In this document: positions 6,111-14,762 of the stretch, one piece after another
Numbering within the stretch: position 1 is the first letter of the stretch
How the letters are laid out: every line of letters starts with the position of its first letter
Assembly (NCBI RefSeq): GCF_012912105.1
Contig: NZ_QMEA01000043.1
Coordinates: forward strand, 1-43,162
DNA length: 43,162 nucleotides
Source of the DNA: Brasilonema sp. UFV-L1
GTDB taxonomy: Bacteria > Cyanobacteriota > Cyanobacteriia > Cyanobacteriales > Nostocaceae
Direction of reading: 5' to 3'
Translations under genes and position numbers: made by a program
Notes under the pieces: model-generated
What the model saw: the letters and a program-made list of their open reading frames with translations, nothing else
Database searches by the model: none
What the model was told of the DNA's origin: nothing

Positions 6111-8828
6111 ATGCCAAGGAATATCCGTTGGGACGAATCTGTAAAAGAGAATACACAGTGTTTAGTAGAAGTTTTACTGTTTCATGCAGATGATGCATTC
6201 AAGGATGAGAAACTAAAAAGCATAGTTAATGTGGAGTGGGTAACAGAGAATAAACTGCGAGTCACAGGATTTGAAGACAAGCAGACAAGTGGTAAAAGAA
6301 AGCGAACAGTTGAAGTTGGTACCAAAAAAGAATATTTACTCAAGCTACTTCACAAAGCTGACAAAAGTTTAAGACTTCCCAAACCCAAAGACGAAGTTAG
6401 TAAAAGTCCAGAACACAGAGAATTAGATGAAATTCAAACTGCACTCGACTGCTTGAACGAGTTAGGAGTGCGAGAAGACGAAAAATCTGCAAAGAATAAA
6501 GGTTATTGGAAATTTACACTGACGCTAAAACATCAGACAGTAACACCGGAAGAAAATCTAGAGGTAGTAAAGCGGAAGTGGAGGGAACACTCAAAGACGA
6601 ATTCACTGGAGAGATCCCAAACTCCACAAACAACGGATAAAAGCATTTACTGTCAATCAATCTGCCATAAGAAGCTGGAAAAGCCGCAAGAATCCGCCAG
6701 ACTCAAATGCGAAGCACCTGAGATGGGATTTGAGGTAGATACTCTAGTGCCGCAGGTGCGATCGCGTGCCGCAGCCGACATCGGGTACATAGAACAAGTA
6801 GGAAAAATGCGGATGTTTCGGATCAATTATCCTGTACCTGTAACAGATGTATATGTTAACCTCAATATTCTGAAGCAAATAAGCAGCAACGATTTCTCTT
6901 TTTCCAACAGGCACAAAAATTCTGACGATGATTACAGCTGGCGCAGTTTTGACAGACAAGGATTAGGTTCGACACAACAGAAGGAAGTGCCTGCACTTGA
7001 GACAATACATAAACATCGCAAATTGATGGTGCTAGGCAAGCCAGGATCAGGAAAGACAACCTTACTCAAGTCGTTAGCAACTGCCTGCATTTATAAAAAC
7101 TTAGGGTGGAATGATCCAGATTATATTCCAGTTTTCATTGAACTGCGGAAGTTTGCAAAGGATGCTGCAGAGTATAAAAAATTAGGGCATGAGGAATTTA
7201 GCTTATTTGATGCTATCCAAAAGTTGTTTAAACAATGGAAAGTTGCTCCTGAAGGCTGTAAACGTATTTTGGAAGAAGGCAGAACGCTGATTCTGCTTGA
7301 TGGGCTGGATGAGATACCTACTAGCCACAGTGATTTTGTCACATGGCAAGTACGCCACTTCTGTCAAGATTTTGCTAAAAACCGCTTCATTATCACCTGT
7401 CGGACTCAAAGTGTAAAATATTGCTTTGATGATAGTTTTACTGACGTAGAAATTGCAAATTTTACCCAAGAACAAGTTTGTAAATTCGTCCATCACTGGT
7501 TTACTGTAATGGTTGGTGATACAGAAGCAAAGGAGTTAATACAAAACTTAAATACTCAATTACTAGTAAATAGACCTGTTGGAGAGTTAGCTGTTACTCC
7601 AATTTTGCTGAACTTAATTTGCTATGTGTTTTGGGCTAAGCAGGGCGATTTACCAACCAAGCGCTCTGAACTCTATGATGAATGTTTAAAAGGTTTGCTA
7701 GAAGGAGAGTGGGATCAAAGCAGAGGAGTTAAACGAGATAGTGAATTATCCTTAGACGAAAAAGAAAAACTGTTGGCACAAGTAGCATACACGCTGTTCG
7801 AGAATAATGATTATTTCCCACGCCAACGAAAGTTAGAAGAGCTTATTGTCAACTATCTTCAGACTCAACGTTCAGAAGCCAAGTATATTCTAGAATTGCT
7901 AGAATCACAGCATGGCTTGCTCATCCAACGCTCCACACAATATTTTTCTTTCTCCCACCTTACATTTCACGAGTTTTTTACAGCTAAATACATAGTTTCT
8001 AGTCCCAATCTCCAAGAAGTATTTCAACGTCTAGTTACTCACATTACTGAACCACGTTGGAGAGAAGTTTTCTTGCTTACTGTGGAGATGTTAGATCATA
8101 CAGATAACTTGTTGCAGTTATTGCAGTTGATGAGATGTCAGATTGACAAGCTTCTAGCAGGTGATGAGAAGTTACAGCAGTTCCTCTGTTGGGTTGAAGA
8201 AAAATCCCTTTCAGTAAAAACATCACATAATCCTGCTGTTATTCGAGCCTTTTACTTTGATATTGGTTTTGACCTTGCCCAAAATTTTACCGCCTGCCGA
8301 GCACTCTCTTGTGCTGTCAATCAAAATTTTGCCCCTTGCCGAGACCTTGTTGCCAACCCCTTCAACAAGAATTTTGGTCTTAGCCTCTTTCCTGGTATGG
8401 ACTTAGATGACAGCCTCGCTCTCATTTTTATCAACACCTGCGACTTCGGTACAGACCGAATCAATATGGACTCTATTTTCGATAGAGCCACCGACTGCAA
8501 CACTAATCCAAATATACAATGTGAACTGAAACAACTCAAAGACCAATTATCAGATTTCTTTCACGAGAACTCAGAAAATTTCAAACAATGGTGGCAGGAA
8601 AACAGTCAAGCTTGGATAGAAAAACTCAGATCTGTGATGATTAACCATCGTAATATTGGTCACGATTGGAAATTTAGTGAGCTTCAAAAGCAACTGTTAA
8701 AGCAGTACTACGACGCAAATAAACAACTGGTTGATTGTCTTAATAGTGATTGTTGCATCAGTCTGAAAGTGCGGCAGGAGATTGAGAATACACTACTGTT
8801 GCCTATAATAAGAAATATTCCGCCTTAG
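6111..8828 (+). CDS. NACHT domain NTPase (NLR-like, putative defence protein)
   Basis: 905 residues. The N-terminal 200 or so, charged and lysine-rich (MPRNIRWDESVKEN...), match nothing I know and would be the effector or adaptor position. A PVTDVYVNLNIL linker precedes the NTPase. Walker A GKPGSGKTT is near residue 309, Walker B LILLDGLDEIP near 395, and a sensor-like FIITCRTQ near 425. A helical winged segment follows, containing SFSHLTFHEFFTAKYI, the usual NACHT C-terminal motif, and a C-terminal sensor region without clear LRR, TPR or WD repeats. Bacterial NACHT proteins include anti-phage NLR-like factors. The NTPase call is firm; a defence role here is inference, helped by the Dnd island downstream. 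Confidence 0.88.
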   Translation: MPRNIRWDESVKENTQCLVEVLLFHADDAFKDEKLKSIVNVEWVTENKLRVTGFEDKQTSGKRKRTVEVGTKKEYLLKLLHKADKSLRLPKPKDEVSKSPEHRELDEIQTALDCLNELGVREDEKSAKNKGYWKFTLTLKHQTVTPEENLEVVKRKWREHSKTNSLERSQTPQTTDKSIYCQSICHKKLEKPQESARLKCEAPEMGFEVDTLVPQVRSRAAADIGYIEQVGKMRMFRINYPVPVTDVYVNLNILKQISSNDFSFSNRHKNSDDDYSWRSFDRQGLGSTQQKEVPALETIHKHRKLMVLGKPGSGKTTLLKSLATACIYKNLGWNDPDYIPVFIELRKFAKDAAEYKKLGHEEFSLFDAIQKLFKQWKVAPEGCKRILEEGRTLILLDGLDEIPTSHSDFVTWQVRHFCQDFAKNRFIITCRTQSVKYCFDDSFTDVEIANFTQEQVCKFVHHWFTVMVGDTEAKELIQNLNTQLLVNRPVGELAVTPILLNLICYVFWAKQGDLPTKRSELYDECLKGLLEGEWDQSRGVKRDSELSLDEKEKLLAQVAYTLFENNDYFPRQRKLEELIVNYLQTQRSEAKYILELLESQHGLLIQRSTQYFSFSHLTFHEFFTAKYIVSSPNLQEVFQRLVTHITEPRWREVFLLTVEMLDHTDNLLQLLQLMRCQIDKLLAGDEKLQQFLCWVEEKSLSVKTSHNPAVIRAFYFDIGFDLAQNFTACRALSCAVNQNFAPCRDLVANPFNKNFGLSLFPGMDLDDSLALIFINTCDFGTDRINMDSIFDRATDCNTNPNIQCELKQLKDQLSDFFHENSENFKQWWQENSQAWIEKLRSVMINHRNIGHDWKFSELQKQLLKQYYDANKQLVDCLNSDCCISLKVRQEIENTLLLPIIRNIPP

Positions 8829-8919
8829 AGCCACTACGTAGAATGGGTGGCGAAAAGTATTAATTTATCGCGATTGTGAGCGGCAATCGACAGAAAAAGT
8901 ACATAGCTGAATACTCAAA

Positions 8920-8991
8920 AGCCAGCAGTCGGATTTGAACCGACGACCTTCCGATTACAAGTCGGATGCACTACCACTGTGCTATGCTGGC
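8920..8991 (-). tRNA. trnT-UGU: tRNA-Thr (anticodon UGU)
   Basis: On the minus strand the acceptor GCCAGCA pairs with TGCTGGC. The D arm is GCAC/GTGC, the anticodon stem TCCGA/TCGGA carries loop CTTGTAA giving anticodon UGU, and the T arm GTCGG-TTCAAAT-CCGAC is canonical. CCA is not encoded. A promoter is visible at 9051-9079. Confidence 0.95.
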
Positions 8992-9421
8992 ATATCTAGC
9001 TTTTTTAAGATAGGACTAACTAGGCTTTTTTGGCATTGCACTAATTAATGATTGTACCATACACAATCAAATTGTACAACAAAAGTTGTAAAGAGTTATA
9101 TTTGTCCAAATGGTGCGGGAAATTTCTCATCCTCATCTGAATGCCGATTTCAGAAGATGATTGACACTCCCAACTCTGCCTGATTCCGCGTCTGTTGAGA
9201 GCGCAAAGCAGATCAATCACAGCACTTGAGACTATAATGAAACTCAAGCAAATTTGTGATTCTTTTCACTGACAATATTGATAAACTAGTCATAGACCAA
9301 AGCCACCTTAAAATTATGGGCTAGACATAAAGATATCTGGTGTAGTTTTAAGACAAGATTTTTTGACACGGCTGGGTACACCAAACAGAAAAACAAAAGT
9401 GTTCTTTGTAGAGCAACAAGC
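8992..9421. other. intergenic region between tRNA-Thr and argF
   Basis: Holds the tRNA-Thr promoter (9051-9079, minus strand). A TTGACA at 9362 could serve argF, although no matching -10 is obvious. The short open frames crossing it show no protein-like composition. Nothing else is visible. Confidence 0.4.
9051..9079 (-). promoter_or_regulatory. sigma70-type promoter for tRNA-Thr
   Basis: Minus strand reads TTGTAC, a 17-base spacer, then TACAAT. This near-consensus layout would start transcription at about 9044, some 50 bases before the mature tRNA. Confidence 0.6.
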
Positions 9422-10348
9422 ATGACAGCGTTGATTGGACGGGATTTATTAAGTCTGGCTGATTTGAGTCCAACGGAAGTTCTAGAACTTCTGCAAATGG
9501 CATCACAACTAAAATCACAAAGGCTGAGGTTGCAGTGTCATAAAGTGTTGGGGCTGTTGTTCTCCAAGGCTTCAACTCGGACACGAGTGAGTTTTACTGT
9601 AGCAATGTACCAACTGGGTGGACAGGTGATTGATTTAAATCCCAATGTCACTCAAGTCAGTCGCGGAGAACCAGTGCAAGATACAGCGCGGGTTTTGGAT
9701 AGATACCTCGATGTTTTGGCAATTCGTACCTTTGCACAGCAAGAATTGGAAATTTTTGCCAACTATGCCAAAATTCCCGTCATTAATGCTCTCACTGATT
9801 TAGAACATCCGTGTCAAGTTCTGGCTGATTTAATGACAGTGCAAGAATGTTTTGGTACTTTTTCTGGATTGACTTTGACTTATGTGGGAGATGGGAATAA
9901 TGTTGCTAATTCTCTGTTATTAGGCTGCGCTTTGGTAGGCATGAATGTGAGAATTGCCACACCAAATGGATTTGAACCAAATGCAGCGATTATAGAAACA
10001 GCACGTTCTATTGCAGCCAATAAAACTCAAGTCCTCTTGACTCATGACCCAGAAATTGCAACAAAAGGTTCTCATGTCATTTACACTGATGTTTGGGCAA
10101 GTATGGGACAAGAGCAAGAGGCAGACAACAGAATGCCAATTTTCCAACCTTATCAAGTGAATGAACAATTGATGAGTCTTGCTGAACCAGAAGCAATTGT
10201 TTTACACTGTTTACCAGCACATCGTGGTGAAGAAATCACTGATGAGGTTATGGAAGGTTCTCAATCACGTATTTGGGACCAAGCAGAAAATCGGATGCAC
10301 GCTCAAAAAGCCTTACTCGCAAGTATTTTAGGGGCAGAGGAATTTTAA
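9422..10348 (+). CDS. argF: ornithine carbamoyltransferase
   Basis: Transfers the carbamoyl group from carbamoyl phosphate to ornithine, giving citrulline in arginine biosynthesis. The carbamoyl-phosphate motif SKASTRTRVSF is near residue 49, the HPCQVLADL motif near residue 125, and the ornithine/catalytic Cys loop HCLPAHRGEE near residue 262. At 308 residues it is the normal length. The first ATG is used; the protein aligns with the family from GRDLLSLADL. It is a lone arg gene here, followed by lexA about 270 bp on. Confidence 0.96.
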   Translation: MTALIGRDLLSLADLSPTEVLELLQMASQLKSQRLRLQCHKVLGLLFSKASTRTRVSFTVAMYQLGGQVIDLNPNVTQVSRGEPVQDTARVLDRYLDVLAIRTFAQQELEIFANYAKIPVINALTDLEHPCQVLADLMTVQECFGTFSGLTLTYVGDGNNVANSLLLGCALVGMNVRIATPNGFEPNAAIIETARSIAANKTQVLLTHDPEIATKGSHVIYTDVWASMGQEQEADNRMPIFQPYQVNEQLMSLAEPEAIVLHCLPAHRGEEITDEVMEGSQSRIWDQAENRMHAQKALLASILGAEEF

Positions 10349-10544
10349 GTTATCAGCTCTGAGTGATGAATTGTGAGTTATGAATGGCTAAGTCTTTACT
10401 TCTGAGGGACTCCTAAATTCTCTGTTCTCGCTTGAAAATAGAACTTACCAACTCACCAACTCGTTCGAGAAAAATCTTTTTCATAGTAAGCTTCGTGGGA
10501 TTTTCTCGTGGTTGACTGACTTGAATTTATCAAAATGTTTAAAA

Positions 10545-10585
10545 TAAATAGTGCGTAGGGAGGTTTTTTGTAGTACTAATGTTCT
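10545..10585 (+). promoter_or_regulatory. lexA promoter with LexA box
   Basis: AGTACTAATGTTCT at 10572-10585 fits the published cyanobacterial LexA operator RGTACNNNDGTWCB at every position. A possible promoter lies just upstream: TTGAAT at 10521 and TAAATA at 10545, an 18-base spacer. The box would then fall shortly after the start point, where bound LexA could block its own transcription. Confidence 0.7.
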
Positions 10586-10617
10586 AGGAGCATTTGTATT
10601 TACCTCCTTAGAAATTT

Positions 10618-11223
10618 ATGGAACGTCTGACAGAAGCCCAAAGAGAACTTTACGAATGGCTGACAGAGTACATACGAGTACATCAGCATTCACCTTCTAT
10701 TCGACAAATGATGCAGGCGATGAATTTAAAATCACCTGCACCGATTCAAAGTCGGTTGGAACATTTACGCAATAAGGGGTACATTGAATGGAGTGAAGGT
10801 AAAGCACGGACAATTAGAATTTTACAAGCGTTAAAACAAGGTGTCCCAATTTTGGGAACGATCGCCGCAGGTGGATTAATAGAACCGTTCACGGAAGCTG
10901 TAGAAAATATAGATTTAGCGAATTTCTCATTACCTCCTCAAACATATGCTTTGCGGGTAACTGGCGATAGCATGATTGAAGATTCTATTGTGGAGGGAGA
11001 TTTGGTATTTTTGCGTCCAGTACTAGAACCAGATCAACTGAAAAATGGGACTATCGTCGCCGCGAGAGTGGATGGTATTGGTACGACTTTGAAGCGGTTT
11101 TATCGACTAGGCGATCGCATTACCCTCAAACCTGCAAACCCTAAGTACAATCCAATAGAAATGAACGCTATTCAGGTACAGGTGCAAGGTTCGCTTGTCG
11201 CCATTTGGCGCAATTACAACTGA
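10618..11223 (+). CDS. lexA: LexA repressor
   Basis: 201 residues. The N-terminal winged helix (residues 1-65, SPSIRQMMQAMNLKSPAPIQSRLEHLRNKGYI) binds DNA. The Ala-Gly cleavage site lies in GTIAAGGLIEPF (about residues 82-86). The S24 protease dyad is Ser in TGDSMIED near residue 120 and Lys in GTTLKRF near residue 160. All self-cleavage residues are present, so the classical switch looks intact, though some cyanobacterial LexA proteins control carbon or redox genes rather than SOS. Its own operator lies about 35 bp upstream. Confidence 0.95.
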   Translation: MERLTEAQRELYEWLTEYIRVHQHSPSIRQMMQAMNLKSPAPIQSRLEHLRNKGYIEWSEGKARTIRILQALKQGVPILGTIAAGGLIEPFTEAVENIDLANFSLPPQTYALRVTGDSMIEDSIVEGDLVFLRPVLEPDQLKNGTIVAARVDGIGTTLKRFYRLGDRITLKPANPKYNPIEMNAIQVQVQGSLVAIWRNYN

Positions 11224-11235
11224 TACCTATAGATA

Positions 11236-11397
11236 AGGAGGATGAGGAAGGAAGAAGCGAAGGATATTTTCCCACACTCCCACATCGAATGAAGTTAAAA
11301 GTTAGAAGTCAAAAGGAACTCATAAAAAATTCTTTCTTTTTACTTTGTACTTTTTAATCCCACACTCCCCTATCTTCCTTATCTTCCTCATCCTCCT
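11236..11397. repeat. 162-bp element with 15-bp inverted ends
   Basis: AGGAGGATGAGGAAG at 11236-11250 is matched by its exact reverse complement at 11383-11397. The interior is low-complexity (A-rich, then T/C-rich). It occupies nearly the whole lexA-helicase gap and could be a MITE or a purine-rich repeat pair. As RNA it could fold and act as a terminator or attenuator between the genes. Confidence 0.5.
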
Positions 11398-11431
11398 GGC
11401 TTTCGACTTCTCTTAGTACTGATGAGTGTTT

Positions 11432-12910
11432 ATGTATTTGGTAAAAAATCAAGTCACGCAACTACCCACGTTCAAATTAAGATTACCATTTGTCGGTGAA
11501 AGTAGGGGTGGTTATCATACACAACCATTACCAGGATGTCCTAGAATACCACCATCTCTACAATTGCGAGGGTATCAGCGACAAGCTGTCAACAATTGGT
11601 TTGGCAACAACGGTAGAGGTACACTAAAAATGGCGACTGGTAGTGGTAAGACTATTACGGCGCTGGCGATCGCCACTGAATTATACAAGCAAATAAACTT
11701 ACAAGTCTTGCTTGTCGTTTGTCCCTACCGACATCTCGTCACGCAATGGGCGCGAGAATGTGCAAAATTTAATTTGCAACCTATTTTAGCTTTTGAGAGT
11801 TTACACAATTGGCAGAGTCAACTTTCCACACAACTTTATAATGTGCGTTCTACTTCTCAACCGTTTCTTACAGTTATCACGACCAACTCTACTTTAATTG
11901 GGGATGGCTTTCAATCTCAACTCAAGTATTTTCCGGAAAAAACTCTCATCATTGGAGACGAAGCACATAACTTAGGCGCACCCAAGTTGGAAGAAAGTTT
12001 ACCTCGTCGCGTTGGGTTGCGACTCGCTTTATCTGCGACACCAGAAAGGTATTTTGACGAAGGTGGAACCCAATCTTTATTTGAATATTTTGGTCCTGTT
12101 CTCAAACCAGAGTTCACCTTAAGAGATGCTATTACTCAAGGCGCTTTGGTTCATTATTTATATTATCCGATATTAGTAGAGTTAACAGACATCGAAAGCC
12201 GTGCTTATGCTAAATTGACGAAAAAGATTGGACAAGCACTGCTATATCGAGAACGAGAAAACGTTGAATTAGCAGATTTAGAAGATAACGAAGATTTAAA
12301 GCCGTTATTGATGCAGCGCGCAAGATTAATTGGTGCAGCGGAAAATAAGTTAAACGCTTTGCGGGAGTTAATGTCAACTCGTCGCGAAACAACTCATACA
12401 CTTTTCTATTGTAGTGATGGTTCACAAGAGATAGGACAACGTTCTAGCTTGCACCAGCTAAAAGCTGTCGTCAAAACTCTGGGGATAGAACTCGGTTACA
12501 AAGTCAGCACCTACACATCCCAAACATCTATAGAAGAAAGAGAAGTTTTGCGTCGTCAATTTGAAAGCGGTGAATTGCAAGGTTTAGTAGCCATTCGTTG
12601 TTTAGATGAAGGAGTCGATATTCCAGCAATTCAAACGGCTGTGATTTTGGCAAGTTCTGCTAATCCTCGCCAGTTCATTCAACGGCGCGGAAGAGTTTTG
12701 CGCCCTCATCCAGGAAAAGAACGTGCCACAATTTTTGACATGATTGTCTTACCACCAGATTTAGATAGGAAAACTTTAGAAGTCGAACGCAATTTATTGA
12801 GAAAGGAATTACTGAGATTGGTTGAGTTTGCTGATTTAGCTGATAATGCTGGTGAAGCGAGGATGAAGTTACTCAACTTACAAAAGCGATACGGTTTGTT
12901 GGATCTATAA
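11432..12910 (+). CDS. SF2 DEAD/DEAH helicase, probable Dnd-associated restriction factor
   Basis: About 492 residues; an in-frame GTG at 11426 is an alternative start. RecA-like domain 1 has a Q-motif-like LRGYQRQAVNNW, Walker A MATGSGKT near residue 70, DEAH (IIGDEAHNLG) near 175, and SAT (LALSATPERYF) near 200. Domain 2 has RCLDEGVDIPAIQ and motif VI QFIQRRGRVLRP near residue 420. This is a ResIII/XPB-like architecture without a nuclease domain. From memory it resembles the family annotated as DNA phosphorothioation system restriction enzyme, found beside dnd genes. The Dnd island begins 1.7 kb on. The helicase call is firm; the Dnd link is by resemblance and context. Confidence 0.82.
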   Translation: MYLVKNQVTQLPTFKLRLPFVGESRGGYHTQPLPGCPRIPPSLQLRGYQRQAVNNWFGNNGRGTLKMATGSGKTITALAIATELYKQINLQVLLVVCPYRHLVTQWARECAKFNLQPILAFESLHNWQSQLSTQLYNVRSTSQPFLTVITTNSTLIGDGFQSQLKYFPEKTLIIGDEAHNLGAPKLEESLPRRVGLRLALSATPERYFDEGGTQSLFEYFGPVLKPEFTLRDAITQGALVHYLYYPILVELTDIESRAYAKLTKKIGQALLYRERENVELADLEDNEDLKPLLMQRARLIGAAENKLNALRELMSTRRETTHTLFYCSDGSQEIGQRSSLHQLKAVVKTLGIELGYKVSTYTSQTSIEEREVLRRQFESGELQGLVAIRCLDEGVDIPAIQTAVILASSANPRQFIQRRGRVLRPHPGKERATIFDMIVLPPDLDRKTLEVERNLLRKELLRLVEFADLADNAGEARMKLLNLQKRYGLLDL

Positions 12911-13005
12911 AGCCAAAAACAGGACGACTTTGCGCTTGGTAACTGCTTGTGTCCGACTTGTTCTGTGAGTCGGTTCGTCAATATTTAGATGCGTTTGCCC
13001 TGGTT

Positions 13006-13156
13006 ATACCAATTCTGTATGAAAATGCACCACGAACTTATGAAGAACGAACCGCCAAGCCTGCCCTCGAGCGAAGCGAAGGGACGCCAAGAACGCCAAG
13101 AAAGAAAGAAAGAAGAAGTCAAGAAAATTTGGCGCAGCCTCACAAAGAATTGGTAT
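13006..13156. repeat. MITE-like element with ATACCAATTCT ends
   Basis: ATACCAATTCT at 13006-13016 and its reverse complement at 13146-13156 bound 151 bp. The interior carries ACGCCAAGAACGCCAAG-type repeats seen widely in cyanobacterial intergenic DNA, then AAGAAAG repeats. The right end touches the stop codon of the minus-strand kinase gene. A second element with ATACCAATT ends lies at 42755-42926. No coding capacity. Confidence 0.55.
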
Positions 13157-13956
13157 TAGACTGCCCGAATTAAAGTGCCTTGAGTTGGCGTTTCTAAAAC
13201 TGCTTTGGCTAAATTTCCTGGGATATTCCCATCAATTATCCAGCAGTCAATTCCTAAACTGGAAATAGCCAAAAACTCCTCAACTTTTTTAGCCATTCCC
13301 CCAGTCACATCTACTGATTTGCTATTACCCAGGAAAGGTTTAATCTGAGAATAGTTGGCTTGAGTAATATTAGAAAGTACTTGCCCATCTTGATCGCGCA
13401 CACCTGGATAATTCCCGGCATTAATTAGGCGAACTTGAAACTTATGTTGAAGATAGAAATATTTGGCTAGTTCTGCCAGCAAAGTATCTGTGGACAGGAT
13501 AGTACCACCAATCGCTTTGTCTAGAACAACATCACCAAACACTAAAGGAATCAAACCTGCTTGTAGGCTATTTTCTATTGCACAGAAGTCGCTCGTCAAT
13601 AGTTTTTTATTATGAGTCACTACCATCGTAAGAGGTGGCAAGCTTACTACTGGCAAACCTGCTTGTAAAAAAACTTTAACTAGTAGTAAATTCAAATCTA
13701 AAGCATCTTGGTGGACTAAGCAGAATCCGAGTCTTTCTTCATCAGAAAAAAACCCATCAATTGTATTGTATTTTTTAGCTGATTGGTGAGCGAAAGAACC
13801 AGCACCGTTGCCTATAATCAATTTCAAATTAGGATTTTCATGTCTGATGAGGCTGATTTGCTCAACCAGTTGTGCCATAATTTCTGGTCGAGCAGTGTAA
13901 GGTTTATCCTTATCAGTAATTAAGGAACCTCCCAGCTTGACTAATACTAGCTCCAT
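13156..13956 (-). CDS. isopentenyl phosphate kinase-like amino acid kinase family protein
   Basis: 266 residues from the ATG at 13956. The frame extends further upstream, but homology begins at MELVLVKLGGSLITDK. The N-terminal KLGGS phosphate loop and the GNGAGSFAHQSAKKY segment near residue 60, with its His, are the marks of isopentenyl phosphate kinase. Further on, GDVVLDKAIGGTILSTD and a VDVTGGMAKK loop bind nucleotide. IPK makes isopentenyl diphosphate from isopentenyl phosphate and is best known from archaea and plants. Cyanobacteria use the MEP pathway, so a salvage role is likely. A relaxed-specificity phosphate kinase is the alternative. No isoprenoid genes are adjacent. Confidence 0.75.
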   Translation of the reverse strand: MELVLVKLGGSLITDKDKPYTARPEIMAQLVEQISLIRHENPNLKLIIGNGAGSFAHQSAKKYNTIDGFFSDEERLGFCLVHQDALDLNLLLVKVFLQAGLPVVSLPPLTMVVTHNKKLLTSDFCAIENSLQAGLIPLVFGDVVLDKAIGGTILSTDTLLAELAKYFYLQHKFQVRLINAGNYPGVRDQDGQVLSNITQANYSQIKPFLGNSKSVDVTGGMAKKVEEFLAISSLGIDCWIIDGNIPGNLAKAVLETPTQGTLIRAV

Positions 13957-14588
13957 AATCAAATGCTCAGGGCAAGCAAGACGAGAACTTCTAGGAAGTT
14001 TATCATAATAAAACAAATAAAAATTGATAGTGCAGCAATTTTCAGGTAATTGAACCACAAACTACGGTAAGCTGGACAAAGAGTGATGAATGAGATGCCA
14101 CTATTTTACTCAGGAGATTTGTGTTGTCGCGTCACGCATTTGTCCCTTATAAATCTGGCACACGAGTGTTGTGTTGAGTGTCCTCCGGACACGCTACGCG
14201 AACGGTGGGACTTTCTGGAGTACTCGTTTTTATAAGACTCCCAGATTCGGTGAGTTATACCAAAGACAGGGTATAGAAAAATGTCGTTCAATATTCCCCC
14301 TTACACCCTTACACCCCTACGGGGAAATCAAAAATCAAAACCATAAGGTAAGAAATAAATAAAGAACACTGTCACTTTTGACTTGTTTTGCCCCTACACC
14401 CTTTCTTGATCAAAGTGGTGACTTACAATGACATTATTCCACAAGTGATCATGTGAAATCATCTGATGATTAGTTCATGAAACTTTGATATTTTAAATTG
14501 ATGACAAAATATTGCTGCCAGTATATTTACTAATAGTTATCAAACCAGATAATATGATAATCTATGAAACTTATCTCTGAAAAGTCAG
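13957..14588. other. intergenic region upstream of the Dnd island
   Basis: About 630 bases with no supported gene. It contains a dispersed-repeat fragment (GTCCTCCGGACACGCTACGCG at about 14179-14200) and low-complexity runs (TTACACCCTTACACCCCTAC at about 14304). The region before 14589 is AT-rich and may hold the promoter of the next transcription unit. Confidence 0.4.
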
Positions 14589-14762
14589 ATGACAAAAGAA
14601 ACTCATATTGATTATGTTCAAGAACCAATTCTCAGTGCTTCACCAGAAGTACGGCAAATAATTGATCGTGTATGGCAGCTGGAGAAAAGTAGATTAGATA
14701 AGAAAATTAATAGCCATATTAATGATGATATTCTGGCGATTGTGAAGGAAGCAGTGCGATGA
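14589..14762 (+). CDS. small hypothetical protein coupled to the DndD-like ATPase
   Basis: 57 residues (MTKETHIDYVQEPILSASPE...), helical, charged and without Cys. Its TGA overlaps the ATG of the following ATPase in an ATGA arrangement, typical of translational coupling. That makes a real partner protein likely even though no family is recognised. It could be an accessory subunit of the ATPase. Confidence 0.55.
   Translation: MTKETHIDYVQEPILSASPEVRQIIDRVWQLEKSRLDKKINSHINDDILAIVKEAVR

Noticed and set aside
12949-13173. 74-codon frame downstream of the helicase
   Set aside because: Covers the MITE-like element and its AACGCCAAG repeats; composition is repeat-derived.
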